Of a stretch of DNA of 8,863 nt, positions 1 to 6,689 are shown piece by piece. This DNA comes from Pseudovibrio sp. JCM 19062 (GTDB lineage: Bacteria; Pseudomonadota; Alphaproteobacteria; Rhizobiales; Stappiaceae): NCBI GenBank assembly GCA_001310715.1, contig BAXV01000112.1, forward strand, positions 1 through 8,863, written 5' to 3'. Position 1 is the first letter of the stretch. Each line of letters starts with the position of its first letter. The translations under genes were made by a program, and so were the position numbers. The notes beneath the pieces were generated by a model. It searched no databases. It was not told where the DNA came from and saw nothing but the letters and a program-made list of their open reading frames with translations.

Positions 1-1
1 G

Positions 2-954
2 CTGGGGCGGCTTGATGGGGCGTTGATCTTTGAAGAGCTCTCCAAGGGGTGTGTTTCTACATCGGCGTTTCTGTCTATCCATAATATGGCGGCGGGGATG
101 TTGGACCGGTTTGGCTCTGATGAGCTGCGGCAGAAATTCCTTCCCGATCTTTGCAGTATGGAGAAGGTGGCGAGTTACTGCCTGACCGAGCCGGGGGCGG
201 GGTCTGATGCGGCGTCGCTGACGACGCGGGCGGGCGGTGCGCGATGGGGATCATTATGTGATCAACGGGTCCAAGTCCTTTATCTCCGGTGGTGGTGTTT
301 CTGATGTTTATGTTTGCATGGTGCGTACAGGCGAGGACGGGCCGAAGGGATATCCTGCCTTGTGGTGGAGAAGGATGCGCCGGGGCTCTCGTTTGGTGCC
401 AATGAGCACAAACTGGGCTGGTGCAGTCAGCCGACGGCGCAGGTGATCTTTGAGGATTGCCGGGTGCCGGTTGAAAATCTGGTTGGTGAAGAGGGGCAGG
501 GCTTTTCCTTTGCCATGGCGGGGCTTGATGGTGGCCGGTTGAATATTGGGGCCTGTTCGCTGGGCGGAGCGCAGTTCTGTCTGGATCGTGCTTTGCAATA
601 CATGGATGAGCGTAAGCAGTTTGGCCGTCCTCTGGCTCAGTTTCAGGCGCTACAGTTCAAGATTGCGGATATGCGACGGAGCTGGAGGCGGCGCGTTTGT
701 TGCTGCACAAGGCGGCTTATCTGCTGGACAGGAAAGACCCTCAGGCGACCAAGATGGCGGCGATGGCTAAGCGGCTTGCGACGGATACGGGCTTTAAGGT
801 GGTCAATGATGCGCTGCAGATTCATGGTGGCTATGGATATCTGAAGGATTATCCACTGGAGCGTCATTTGCGGGACCTGCGGGTGCACCAGATTCTGGAA
901 GGTACAAATGAAATTATGCGCGTTATCGTGGCGCGTGAGATGATGAAAGCCTGA
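2..954 (+). CDS. Acyl-CoA dehydrogenase, isobutyryl-CoA dehydrogenase type (5' truncated, three frame breaks)
   Basis: FAD-dependent dehydrogenase, probably oxidising isobutyryl-CoA to methacrylyl-CoA in valine breakdown and passing electrons to ETF. The start lies before the window; about 317 of the usual ~380 residues are present. Visible family signatures are [14 protein letters not shown] with [12 protein letters not shown] (acyl-CoA dehydrogenase middle domain), [29 protein letters not shown], and [10 protein letters not shown], whose Glu is at the position of the catalytic base in this family. The frame breaks three times: a net +1 insertion in the GCGG-repeat stretch around 228-237, a one-base loss around 348 (between GPKG and ISCLVVEKD), and a one-base loss around 674 (between KIADM and [14 protein letters not shown]). 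Each repair restores family-like sequence, so sequencing error is more likely than decay. It ends 22 bases before the hydrolase gene, which suggests an operon. The isobutyryl-CoA specificity is inferred from the neighbours; another short- or branched-chain substrate is possible. Confidence 0.88.
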
Positions 955-976
955 GTTGCGAGAGGATACTGACGAA

Positions 977-2065
977 ATGAATAGACACTCTGTGCAGCAG
1001 GGATATGCGGGGGAAGCTTTGTCCGAATTAACTGATGTTCTTTTTGAAGAGAAAGGCCATGCGGGTCTGATCATTCTCAACCGCCCCAAGGCGCTGAACG
1101 CTCTGACCCATGAGATTGTGGTCGCCATGCACCGGCAGTTGGAGCGCTGGCTGATTGAGGACAAGATTCATCATGTGATCATCAAGAGTAACAGCGAAAA
1201 AGCCTTCTGCGCAGGTGGAGATATTCGTCAGGTTGCCGAAAATGGTCCTGAGAAGGTTGATGAGAGCGTGCCGTTCTTTGCGGATGAATATCGCCTCAAC
1301 ACCTATATGGAGAGTTATCCGAAGCCTCTGATTGCGCTGATTGACGGTATCGTTATGGGTGGTGGCGTCGGTATCTCGGTGCATGGTGCTTATCGTGTTG
1401 GCAGTGAAAAGACGCTGTTTGCCATGCCGGAGACGGCGATCGGATTCTTTCCGGATGTGGGCGGCAGCCACTTCCTGCCGAAGATGCCGCAGAATACGGG
1501 CATGTACTGCGCCATGACCGGTGAACGTTTGAAGCAGGCGGATTGTTACTGGTCCGGCATCTTGACCCACGCTGTGCGCTCTCAGGATATGGCAGCTTTG
1601 GAAGAGGCGCTGTGCGAAGCGGAGGATGCGGAGCCTGTGCTGGCGCGTTATGCGATTGATCCGGGGCCTGCGCCGCTTCATGCCAAGGCGGATGTTGTGG
1701 AGGCGTGTTTTGGTGCCGACAGCACGTTGCAGGTTGTGGACCGGCTGCGCAAGCTGTTGGGCACAGAGCACAATGATTTTGCTGCTGCCGCGTTGGAGAC
1801 GATTGCCAAGCGCTCGCCGCTAAGTATGGAAGTTGCTTTCCAGCAGGTCCGACGCGGTGACGGCTCTCCATGAAGGAGTGCATGATCATGGAGCATCGGA
1901 TTGTCTCGCAGATTTTGCTGGGCAAAGATTTCTATGAAGGGGTGCGGGCTGTGATTATCGATAAGGATCATGCCCCCAATGGCAGCATTCTAGCTTGATG
2001 AAATAAAAACAGTTGATGTTGAGGCTCATTTTATGCAACCGAAGGGCGGCGACCTTGTCTTTTAA
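977..2065 (+). CDS. 3-hydroxyisobutyryl-CoA hydrolase (crotonase superfamily; three frame breaks near the 3' end)
   Basis: Hydrolyses 3-hydroxyisobutyryl-CoA to free 3-hydroxyisobutyrate and CoA in valine degradation. I chose ATG 977 because AGAGGA at 961-966 sits 10 bases upstream; an in-frame TTG at 956 is less likely. The crotonase core shows LIILNRPKALNALT, AFCAGGDIRQV (CoA/oxyanion region), GIVMGGGVGISVHG, and FAMPETAIGFFPDVGG. In the last motif Glu152 and Asp160 fall eight residues apart, like the catalytic Glu and Asp of human HIBCH. The uninterrupted frame stops at 1873, but the family C-terminus follows in other frames: MKECMIMEHRIVSQILLGK, then FYEGVRAVIIDKDHAP, then SSLDEIKTVDVEAHF, ending ...GDLVF at a TAA at 2063-2065. 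One-base losses at about 1861, 1978-1980 and 1997 join these into about 363 residues, normal for the family. A plain enoyl-CoA hydratase is excluded by the length and the C-terminal extension. Confidence 0.9.
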
Positions 2066-2123
2066 TGTGGCAAGGGGCTAGCCTCCGATGATTGTGGCGG
2101 ATGTGTAAGGTGGAGCTCAAAGT

Positions 2124-2536
2124 ATGCCTGGCGTTTTTGTAGAACTGATGAAGAGGGTGCCCTCGTTTCAGTTTTTGCTGAATGCGTATGTCAGGATGCT
2201 TGCTGTCTTTATGCTGTTTGCCGGCCTGAGCTACTGGGGGGCGATTCTCGGTGTGCGCCTGATTGAAGGCGCCACCTTTGAAGATATCGGCGTTCAGGTT
2301 CAGTCTTCCATCATCTTTTTTTTGCGATTCTCGATTTGGTGACAGCCATTGGTTTGTGGCTGCTCTCCAGTTGGGGAACGGTGATGTGGCTGTTCCGGTC
2401 ACTGGCACAGGTGGTGATGTATTCCGTGTTTCCAGTCGTTTTTGGCCGCAGTCCTGCCGAAGTTGTATTCTACATCAGTGCAATCGCGCTTTATCTGGTT
2501 CTGCTTTACCTTGCGGAGCGAGAGGAGCTGGCGTGA
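2124..2536 (+). CDS. Small multi-spanning membrane protein, DUF6163-like (one frame break)
   Basis: No known function. The start at ATG 2124 has the ribosome site AAGGTGGAG at 2108-2116. After correction of one break the product is about 137 residues with three clear hydrophobic stretches: about 24-44, 62-90 (with a central Asp) and 113-130. It ends in a charged tail, AEREELA. The break lies in a run of eight T at 2316-2323: the first frame stops at 2342, while the second carries on as AILDLVTAIGLWLL to 2536. Adding one T restores a continuous protein, so a homopolymer miscount is the simplest explanation. From memory it resembles a short alphaproteobacterial family catalogued as DUF6163, which I recall lying close to ldtR; this needs a profile search. 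Here it sits between two valine-degradation genes, 58 bases after the hydrolase. Nothing in the sequence ties it to that pathway biochemically. Confidence 0.75.
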
Positions 2537-2580
2537 TCGACTGAGAGTTGGTCTGGTCCGCAGCTGTCAGAGATTTATCT

Positions 2581-2590
2581 GTTTGCAAAC
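2581..2590. repeat. Perfect 10-bp palindrome upstream of mmsB
   Basis: GTTTGCAAAC is its own reverse complement. It lies 45 bases after the DUF6163-like stop and 104 bases before the mmsB start. It could be half of a regulatory region with the CCTGAA array that follows. A perfect 10-mer palindrome is not rare enough to be conclusive alone. Confidence 0.35.
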
Positions 2591-2610
2591 TGCCGTACAC
2601 GTCAAATTGG

Positions 2611-2652
2611 CCTGAGCGGACCTGAAATGATCAGCTTCAGGCAAGTTTCAGG
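2611..2652. promoter_or_regulatory. mmsB: Candidate operator array of CCTGA(A/G) half-sites before mmsB
   Basis: Four copies of one 6-bp unit occur in 42 bases: CCTGAG at 2611-2616 and CCTGAA at 2621-2626 in direct orientation, then TTCAGG at 2636-2641 and TTCAGG at 2647-2652 inverted. Starts within each pair are 10 and 11 bases apart, about one helical turn, and the two pairs face each other across nine bases (2627-2635). This symmetry in the 157-base gap before mmsB looks like a binding site for a dimeric or cooperative regulator. The regulator is unknown and no promoter boxes are clear. An RNA hairpin from 2621-2641 is an alternative, since the inner arms are perfectly complementary. Confidence 0.4.
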
Positions 2653-2693
2653 TGTTCATGATCCGGACGGACGGCGATTCTTGGGAGGGTGCA

Positions 2694-3596
2694 ATGGGAG
2701 AGAAAGTTCTTCGCGTTGCTTTTATTGGTCTTGGCAATATGGGTGGCCCGATGGCCGCAAATCTTGTCAAAGCCGGACATGACGTCGTCGGTACTGATCT
2801 TTCTGAAGAGGCGTGTGCTGCGTTTCGTGCTGTTGGCGGGCAGGTTGCTGCGTCAGCTGCAGAGGCGGTTCGCGACGTTCAGGCTGTTGTGACCATGTTG
2901 CCAGCGGGAAAACATGTTCGCTCTGTTTATTTGGGAGAGAACGGGATTCTTGCCCATGCGGCACAAGGAACGCTGTTTATTGATAGCTCGACCATTGATG
3001 TGGACAGCAGCCGTGATGTTGCCAAGGCAGCTCGCGAGGCTGGCATGGACATGGTCGATGCTCCGGTTTCCGGCGGCATTGTCGGTGCAGCAAACGGTAC
3101 GCTGACGTTTATGGTTGGTGGGCCTGAGGTTGCCTTTGAACGGGCAAAGCCGCTGCTGGAGATTATGGGTGCGTCTATTGTACATGCCGGTGACGCTGGC
3201 GCTGGGCAGGCCGCGAAGATCTGCAATAACATGTTGCTTGGTATTTCGATGATCGGCACATGCGAGGCGTTTGTTTTGGCTGAGAAGCTGGGTCTGGACC
3301 CGCAGAAGCTTTATGACATCTCCTCCAAGTCCTCTGGTCAGTGCTGGTCTTTGACCTCCTACTGCCCAATTCCGGGACCGGTTCCAACATCACCCGCGAA
3401 TAACGACTATCAACCCGGTTTTGCTGCGCCCATGATGCTGAAAGATTTATTGCTGGCAGAAGAGGCGGCAGGTTTGAACGGAGCAAACACACCTATGGGT
3501 GAAAGAGCTGCTCGGCTCTATGAGGAATACTGTAGAAATGGCGGGGAAAACGCCGACTTTTCCGGGATCATCCACTTGCTTCGCAACTTAGGGTAA
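2694..3596 (+). CDS. mmsB: 3-hydroxyisobutyrate dehydrogenase
   Basis: NAD-dependent oxidation of 3-hydroxyisobutyrate to methylmalonate semialdehyde, the step after the CoA hydrolase in valine degradation. The product is 300 residues, close to the usual ~295. I chose ATG 2694 because GGGAGGG at 2683-2689 precedes it; the frame is open further upstream to an ATG at 2652 but there is no ribosome site there. The N-terminal Rossmann domain begins FIGLGNMGGPMA (about 10-21), followed by VVTMLPAG. The family motif DAPVSGG is at 122-128. The catalytic-lysine segment GAGQAAKICNNMLLG has Lys175 and Asn179. The C-terminal helical domain contains SSKSSGQCWS and the segment GFAAPMMLKDL. The gene reads cleanly with no frame break. 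Related beta-hydroxyacid dehydrogenases (tartronate semialdehyde reductase, GarR) share the fold, but the neighbouring valine genes and the SSGQCWS segment favour this assignment. Confidence 0.93.
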   Translation: MGEKVLRVAFIGLGNMGGPMAANLVKAGHDVVGTDLSEEACAAFRAVGGQVAASAAEAVRDVQAVVTMLPAGKHVRSVYLGENGILAHAAQGTLFIDSSTIDVDSSRDVAKAAREAGMDMVDAPVSGGIVGAANGTLTFMVGGPEVAFERAKPLLEIMGASIVHAGDAGAGQAAKICNNMLLGISMIGTCEAFVLAEKLGLDPQKLYDISSKSSGQCWSLTSYCPIPGPVPTSPANNDYQPGFAAPMMLKDLLLAEEAAGLNGANTPMGERAARLYEEYCRNGGENADFSGIIHLLRNLG

Positions 3597-3632
3597 ATAG
3601 AGCGTTAATGAAAGGTCTACACGCTTGCTAGT

Positions 3633-3680
3633 AATTAAGAAATAATTCATCGTGTCTCTTAAGCGGTTCTTAGAAGCGGT
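3633..3680. promoter_or_regulatory. ldtR: Repeats in the ldtR upstream region
   Basis: The 133-base gap between mmsB and ldtR contains an AT-rich inverted repeat, AATTA-AGAAA-TAATT, at 3633-3647. It also contains a direct repeat of AAGCGGT at 3661-3667 and 3674-3680, whose starts are 13 bases apart, each copy preceded by a TTA/TTAG-like sequence. Such elements are compatible with promoter and regulator binding, possibly autoregulation by LdtR, but neither repeat is long enough to prove it. No convincing -35/-10 pair was recognised. Confidence 0.25.
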
Positions 3681-3729
3681 CGCGTAAATTTGCTTCAAGT
3701 GCTGATAAAAATACGAACGCACGAAAAAT

Positions 3730-4262
3730 ATGGACATGAGGCGCAACCAGATGATCAATACAAACAGGGCCGTTGAGGTCTTGGCGCAAGAAGAAGAAAC
3801 GGTAGGGCTGAAGCTGCATACCTTGAAGCATTGACGCTCATCGAGCGTTTGCATCGTCGCCTTCTTGACGTCATTAAAGATGAGTTTGACCGGATGGGTC
3901 GTTCTGATGTGAACAGTGTTCAGGCACTGCTTCTTTTCAACATCGGCGACGCGGAGCTAACTGCGGGCGAACTTCGCACACGCGGTTACTATCTTGGTTC
4001 CAACGTTTCTTATAATCTGAAGAAGCTTGTTGAAACCGGATACATCAACCATGAGCGTTCCCAGATGGACCGCCGTTCCGTACGTGTAAGCTTGACGGAA
4101 AAAGGGCGCGAAATCGCTCAGATCGTTGACGATCTGTACAGCCGTCATATTCTTTCTGTGGAGCAGGTTGGTGAGCTTTCAACCGAGAACTTTGAAGAGC
4201 TGAACCGCTCCCTGCGTCGTCTGGAACGTTTCTGGACCGACCAAATTCTCTATCGCCTCTAA
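3730..4262 (+). CDS. ldtR: MarR-family transcriptional regulator LdtR (one frame break)
   Basis: Winged-helix regulator that in alphaproteobacteria (studied in Liberibacter and Sinorhizobium) controls an L,D-transpeptidase gene and stress and cell-wall traits. The main frame encodes ERLHRRLLDVIKDEFDR, then the DNA-binding part ELTAGELRTRGYYLGSNVSY and NLKKLVETGYINHERS, the wing DRRSVRVSLTEKG, and a C-terminal dimerisation helix ending ERFWTDQILYRL. No ATG opens this frame; its first possible start is TTG 3831. The family N-terminus (NRAVEVLAQEEETVGLKLHT) lies in another frame beginning at ATG 3730, and one missing base near 3821 (in the CC of ACCTTG) joins them into about 177 residues. ATG 3736 and 3751 are also possible starts, and none has a good ribosome site. 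ldtP follows downstream after a terminator. Identity is strong from the unusually conserved recognition helix region. Confidence 0.88.
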
Positions 4263-4286
4263 TTCTCAGGCGATCCAAGATCTTTC

Positions 4287-4323
4287 AAAAACACCGCTCC
4301 GTTGTGCCGGAGCGGTGTTTTTA
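4287..4323. terminator. Strong intrinsic terminator after ldtR
   Basis: A perfect 15-bp inverted repeat: the left arm at 4287-4301 begins AAAAACACCGC and the right arm at 4308-4322 ends GCGGTGTTTTT, with a six-base loop at 4302-4307. The GC-rich stem core is followed by a T run, and the mirrored A run means it could also work on the opposite strand. It starts 25 bases after the ldtR stop and isolates ldtR from ldtP, so ldtP needs its own promoter. Confidence 0.92.
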
Positions 4324-4584
4324 TTGTCTGGATTTTGCGGGTGAAAAAGTGCCGGATTTTCGCGGAAGCTGACCGGCCCGCTCTCGGGGATTTCTCAGGC
4401 AGACTGTGCGTAAGTTGGGCTCATTGTGACTTTCCTGCACTAGGTTCTGGCGAACATTTGCAGACCCGTCAGCTTTTCCCCATCTAGGCAAATAGCCATT
4501 AAACGGACACATTGAATGGGGAAGAAACCGATGCAGTTTTCGGGCTGAAAATGCTGCTGACGGTGGAAATTAAGAAGTTGTCAA

Positions 4585-4601
4585 CTCTGATTTGTTCAGA
4601 G
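4585..4601. promoter_or_regulatory. ldtP: Palindrome upstream of ldtP, candidate regulator site
   Basis: CTCTGA-TTTGT-TCAGAG, a perfect 6-bp inverted repeat with a 5-base spacer. The 17-base span suits a MarR-type dimer, and LdtR encoded upstream is the natural candidate. This is inference, and I cannot match it to a published LdtR consensus. Confidence 0.3.
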
Positions 4602-4658
4602 AGCTGATCATTTTCTTGCATTCACCAACAGATGATACCCCCCGAGATTTCGCTGAAC

Positions 4659-4677
4659 TCTTGCCTGTTTCGCAAGA
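4659..4677. promoter_or_regulatory. ldtP: Second palindrome upstream of ldtP
   Basis: TCTTGC-CTGTTTC-GCAAGA, a perfect 6-bp inverted repeat with a 7-base spacer, about 95 bases before the ldtP start. It has the size of a dimeric regulator site but does not share sequence with the palindrome at 4585-4601, so the two are unlikely to be sites for the same protein. Confidence 0.3.
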
Positions 4678-4769
4678 TAATGCCATTTAGATTTGCCGTG
4701 TTAAGTCTCTGTTTACCAAGATTTCATGGAATCTAGAACATACTGACTGATTGCTAGGAGAACTTATTC

Positions 4770-6136
4770 GTGTTGGCACCTCTTTTAAACCGCAGCAAAT
4801 TTGCTCTGGCTCTTGTGATGAGCACGGGCCTATCTGTCGGTGTTATGTCTGCCGGTGTGATGGCTGCGCAGGCGCAAGTGAAGGTTCCAGGACAGCTTCC
4901 CTACAGCGGAAATATCCAGCAAGCGATCAGTCAGCAAGCTCCGGTTGCAACAACGCAGCCTGTGGCCGCGCAGGGCCTTGAATGGCAGATACGTTTGATG
5001 AGGGCGTGTCTTCGCTGGAGCAGATCGACTTTGTGGCTCCGATCATCTCACGGCAAACGACCCAGTACATGATTGATGCGACGCTTGATTACGAGCGGAT
5101 CGCGCTCAATGGCGGGTGGCCCGAGGTTTCTACGAAGAAGATCCTGCGCATTGGTATGCGCGCTCCTGCGGTGGTCTCCTTGCGAAAGCGCCTGATTGTT
5201 TCAGGCGATATGGCGCAGCAGGCTGGGGTTTCGGAAGTTTTTGACAGTTACGTTGATTCTGCTGTGCGCCGTTTCCAGTTGCGGCATGGTCTGACACCGG
5301 ACGGCATTGTGGGTCGTTCTACTGTGATTGCGATGAACGTACCGGTTGAGGTGCGGTTGGAGCAGCTGCGCACCAATCTGGAGCGGGTGTCCGCTTTGGC
5401 CGAGAGTTTGGGTGATACGGATACCTATGTGAATGTGAATATTCCGGCGGCCCGTATCGAGGTTGTCGAAAATGGCCGTGTCCGTTCCCGTCACACCGCA
5501 GTGGTTGGCAAGGAAGACCGGCAAACGCCTATCCTGAATTCTGCGATCTATGAGGTGAACTTCAATCCGTACTGGACTGTTCCGGTGAGTATTATCCGGA
5601 AGGATCTCATTCCGAAGATGCAGAAGAACCCGAAGTATCTGGCGGAAAACAACATCCATATCTTTGACTGGTACGGCAAAGAAAAGCAGTGGCAGGAGAT
5701 TGACTGGAACACGGATGAGGCGACGCAGTATCGCTTTACCCAGGAGCCCGGTGATGGCAATTCCATGGGCAGCATCCGTATCAACTTCAACAATACCCAT
5801 CAGGTTTACCTGCATGACACGCCGGAGCAGTCGCTGTTTGGCGAAGGTTACCGGTTCCACTCTTCCGGCTGTGTGCGTGTGCAGAACGTGCGTGAACTGG
5901 TGACGTGGCTGCTGGGCTCAACAACACCTGACTGGACGCGCAGCCGTGTGGACTCGACAATCAATTCCGGTGAGCGTGTTGATGTGAAGATGAAGACCCG
6001 TGTTCCGCTTTTCATGTCCTATGTGACCGCATGGGCGCTGAGCGATGGCATGGTGCACTTCCGCGATGACATCTACAACAAGGATGGCCTTTATTCGGCC
6101 AGCGTTGATCCGATGGCGCAGGCGTCCGCTCAATAA
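4770..6136 (+). CDS. ldtP: L,D-transpeptidase LdtP, secreted (YkuD domain with peptidoglycan-binding domain; one frame break)
   Basis: Periplasmic cysteine transpeptidase that forms 3-3 cross-links in peptidoglycan or attaches substrates to it. I chose GTG 4770 because TAGGAGAA at 4755-4762 lies seven bases upstream; TTG 4773 is an alternative. The N-terminus is a signal peptide: NRSK, a hydrophobic stretch of about 25 residues, then AAQAQ (cleavage near residue 36). A one-base loss near 4981, probably GAAATGG read as GAATGG, splits the gene; repair gives about 455 residues. A peptidoglycan-binding domain spans about 127-189 (FQLRHGLTPDGIVGRST). The YkuD catalytic domain spans about 218-385, with His349 in VYLHD and the active-site motif HSSGCVRV containing Cys368. 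A C-terminal extension of about 70 residues follows, as in YcbB-like enzymes. The adjacent ldtR is its likely regulator. Confidence 0.9.
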
Positions 6137-6159
6137 GGTTTCCTTTGAGGTTTTGGTTA

Positions 6160-6201
6160 GAAGGGTCGTTTCCGGCAGGGCTGGGGCGGCCCTTTTCTTT
6201 T
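6160..6201 (+). terminator. Intrinsic terminator after ldtP
   Basis: AAGGGTCG at 6161-6168 pairs with CGGCCCTT at 6187-6194 (eight pairs, one a G-U wobble), closed by an 18-base loop that may fold further, and followed by TTCTTTT. It lies 24 bases after the ldtP stop on the + strand. Confidence 0.65.
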
Positions 6202-6318
6202 GAAGGTGTCGTGTCTTTTGGGGATGCAGGGTCGGGGCGTCTGCACCGCCGTTTAGGGACCTGCTAAACAGGCCTACGCAAATACCGAATCTATGAGAGG
6301 CAAGACGGGGGGAACGGC

Positions 6319-6504
6319 ATGTCGAAGCTGGGGCAAGTCTATTTTGAAACACGGGTGATCGGAAATTCCGTTCGCATGTCTGCGATTTGTGCTCAAAGCG
6401 GTGTTGAAGTGTTTGTGGTGGGGCCGCGAAATGCAACCGAATCGCATCTGAGGCAGCTGGCACTGCGAAAACTGGAGCGCAAATTGCAGCCTAAAGGTGC
6501 GTAA
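6319..6504 (+). CDS. Conserved small hypothetical protein (61 residues, DUF6898-like)
   Basis: Function unknown. ATG 6319 is preceded by the strong ribosome site GGGGGGAA at 6307-6314, which together with unbroken coding character argues for a real gene. The protein begins MSKLGQVYFETRVIGNSVRM, continues SAICAQSGVEVFVVGPRNATES, and ends with a basic helix LRQLALRKLERKLQPKGA. It has no signal peptide, membrane segment or cysteine pair; a small beta-sheet followed by a helix is likely. From memory the pattern VYFE...G..V..SAI...G.EV.VVGP...LR.LALRKLE matches a short family widespread in Alphaproteobacteria that I believe is DUF6898. It stands alone between the ldtP terminator and glyA. Confidence 0.75.
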   Translation: MSKLGQVYFETRVIGNSVRMSAICAQSGVEVFVVGPRNATESHLRQLALRKLERKLQPKGA

Positions 6505-6550
6505 AACAAAGAATCCGGGTGATCTCAATAATAGTGTTGCGCAAATCAAG

Positions 6551-6568
6551 TGAACAACGCTTGGTTCA
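6551..6568. repeat. Near-perfect inverted repeat in the glyA upstream region
   Basis: TGAACAA at 6551-6557 and TTGGTTCA at 6561-6568 flank CGC. The arms would be a perfect 8-bp palindrome if the left arm read TGAACCAA; one lost C is the same kind of error seen in the coding regions. It could be an operator for glyA. Confidence 0.3.
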
Positions 6569-6628
6569 TTACCCCCTATATGTTAATGGGCTAAGCACCC
6601 GAAGCTACAACATATCGGGATGGAAATG

Positions 6629-6652
6629 CGAAACGCTTTTGGGAACGTTTCG
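6629..6652. promoter_or_regulatory. glyA: Hairpin or operator in the glyA leader
   Basis: CGAAACG at 6629-6635 and CGTTTCG at 6646-6652 form a perfect 7-bp inverted repeat around a 10-base loop, ending 37 bases before the glyA start. As RNA, one further G-U pair closes it. It may be a 5' leader structure or a protein-binding site; there is no T run, so it is not a terminator. It does not match a riboswitch that I recognise. Confidence 0.35.
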
Positions 6653-6689
6653 TCAGTGTGTTGCTCCAATCTTGTGATGAGGTCCGCCT

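Larger units (their letters stand above)
4324..4769. other. Long intergenic region upstream of ldtP
   Basis: About 446 bases with no supported gene; the short open frames lack ribosome sites and homology-like features. It must contain the ldtP promoter because a terminator precedes it. Visible structures are an 8-bp inverted repeat TTCCCCAT (4476-4483) with ATGGGGAA (4516-4523), a C6 run near 4638-4643, and two compact palindromes listed separately. TTTACC followed 16 bases later by TAGAAC near 4720-4740 could be a weak promoter, but I do not trust it. A small RNA is possible but nothing shows one. Confidence 0.5.

Noticed and set aside
2..2065. Genuine pseudogenisation of the valine-degradation genes
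   Set aside because: The breaks are single-base events with intact conserved sequence on both sides, and the same error type hits unrelated genes further along. I kept both as genes.
2316..2336. Programmed ribosomal frameshift at the T8 run in the membrane protein gene
   Set aside because: A slippery T run in frame is tempting, but nine other breaks of the same kind occur in the window, and the shortened product would have no useful ending. A homopolymer error explains it more simply.
4302..4487. Short open frame on the + strand after ldtR
   Set aside because: It starts inside the loop of the ldtR terminator and has no ribosome site, so translation is implausible.
4476..4523. TTCCCCAT/ATGGGGAA inverted repeat in the ldtP upstream region
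   Set aside because: The arms are separated by 32 bases, the sequence is simple, and no supporting context was found; chance is likely.
5201..5860. Open frame of 219 codons on the minus strand within ldtP
   Set aside because: Shadow of the transpeptidase coding frame; no recognisable domain or start signal.
6551..6580. tRNA-like GGTTCATTACCCC segment
   Set aside because: No cloverleaf can be formed around it; the resemblance to a T arm is superficial.
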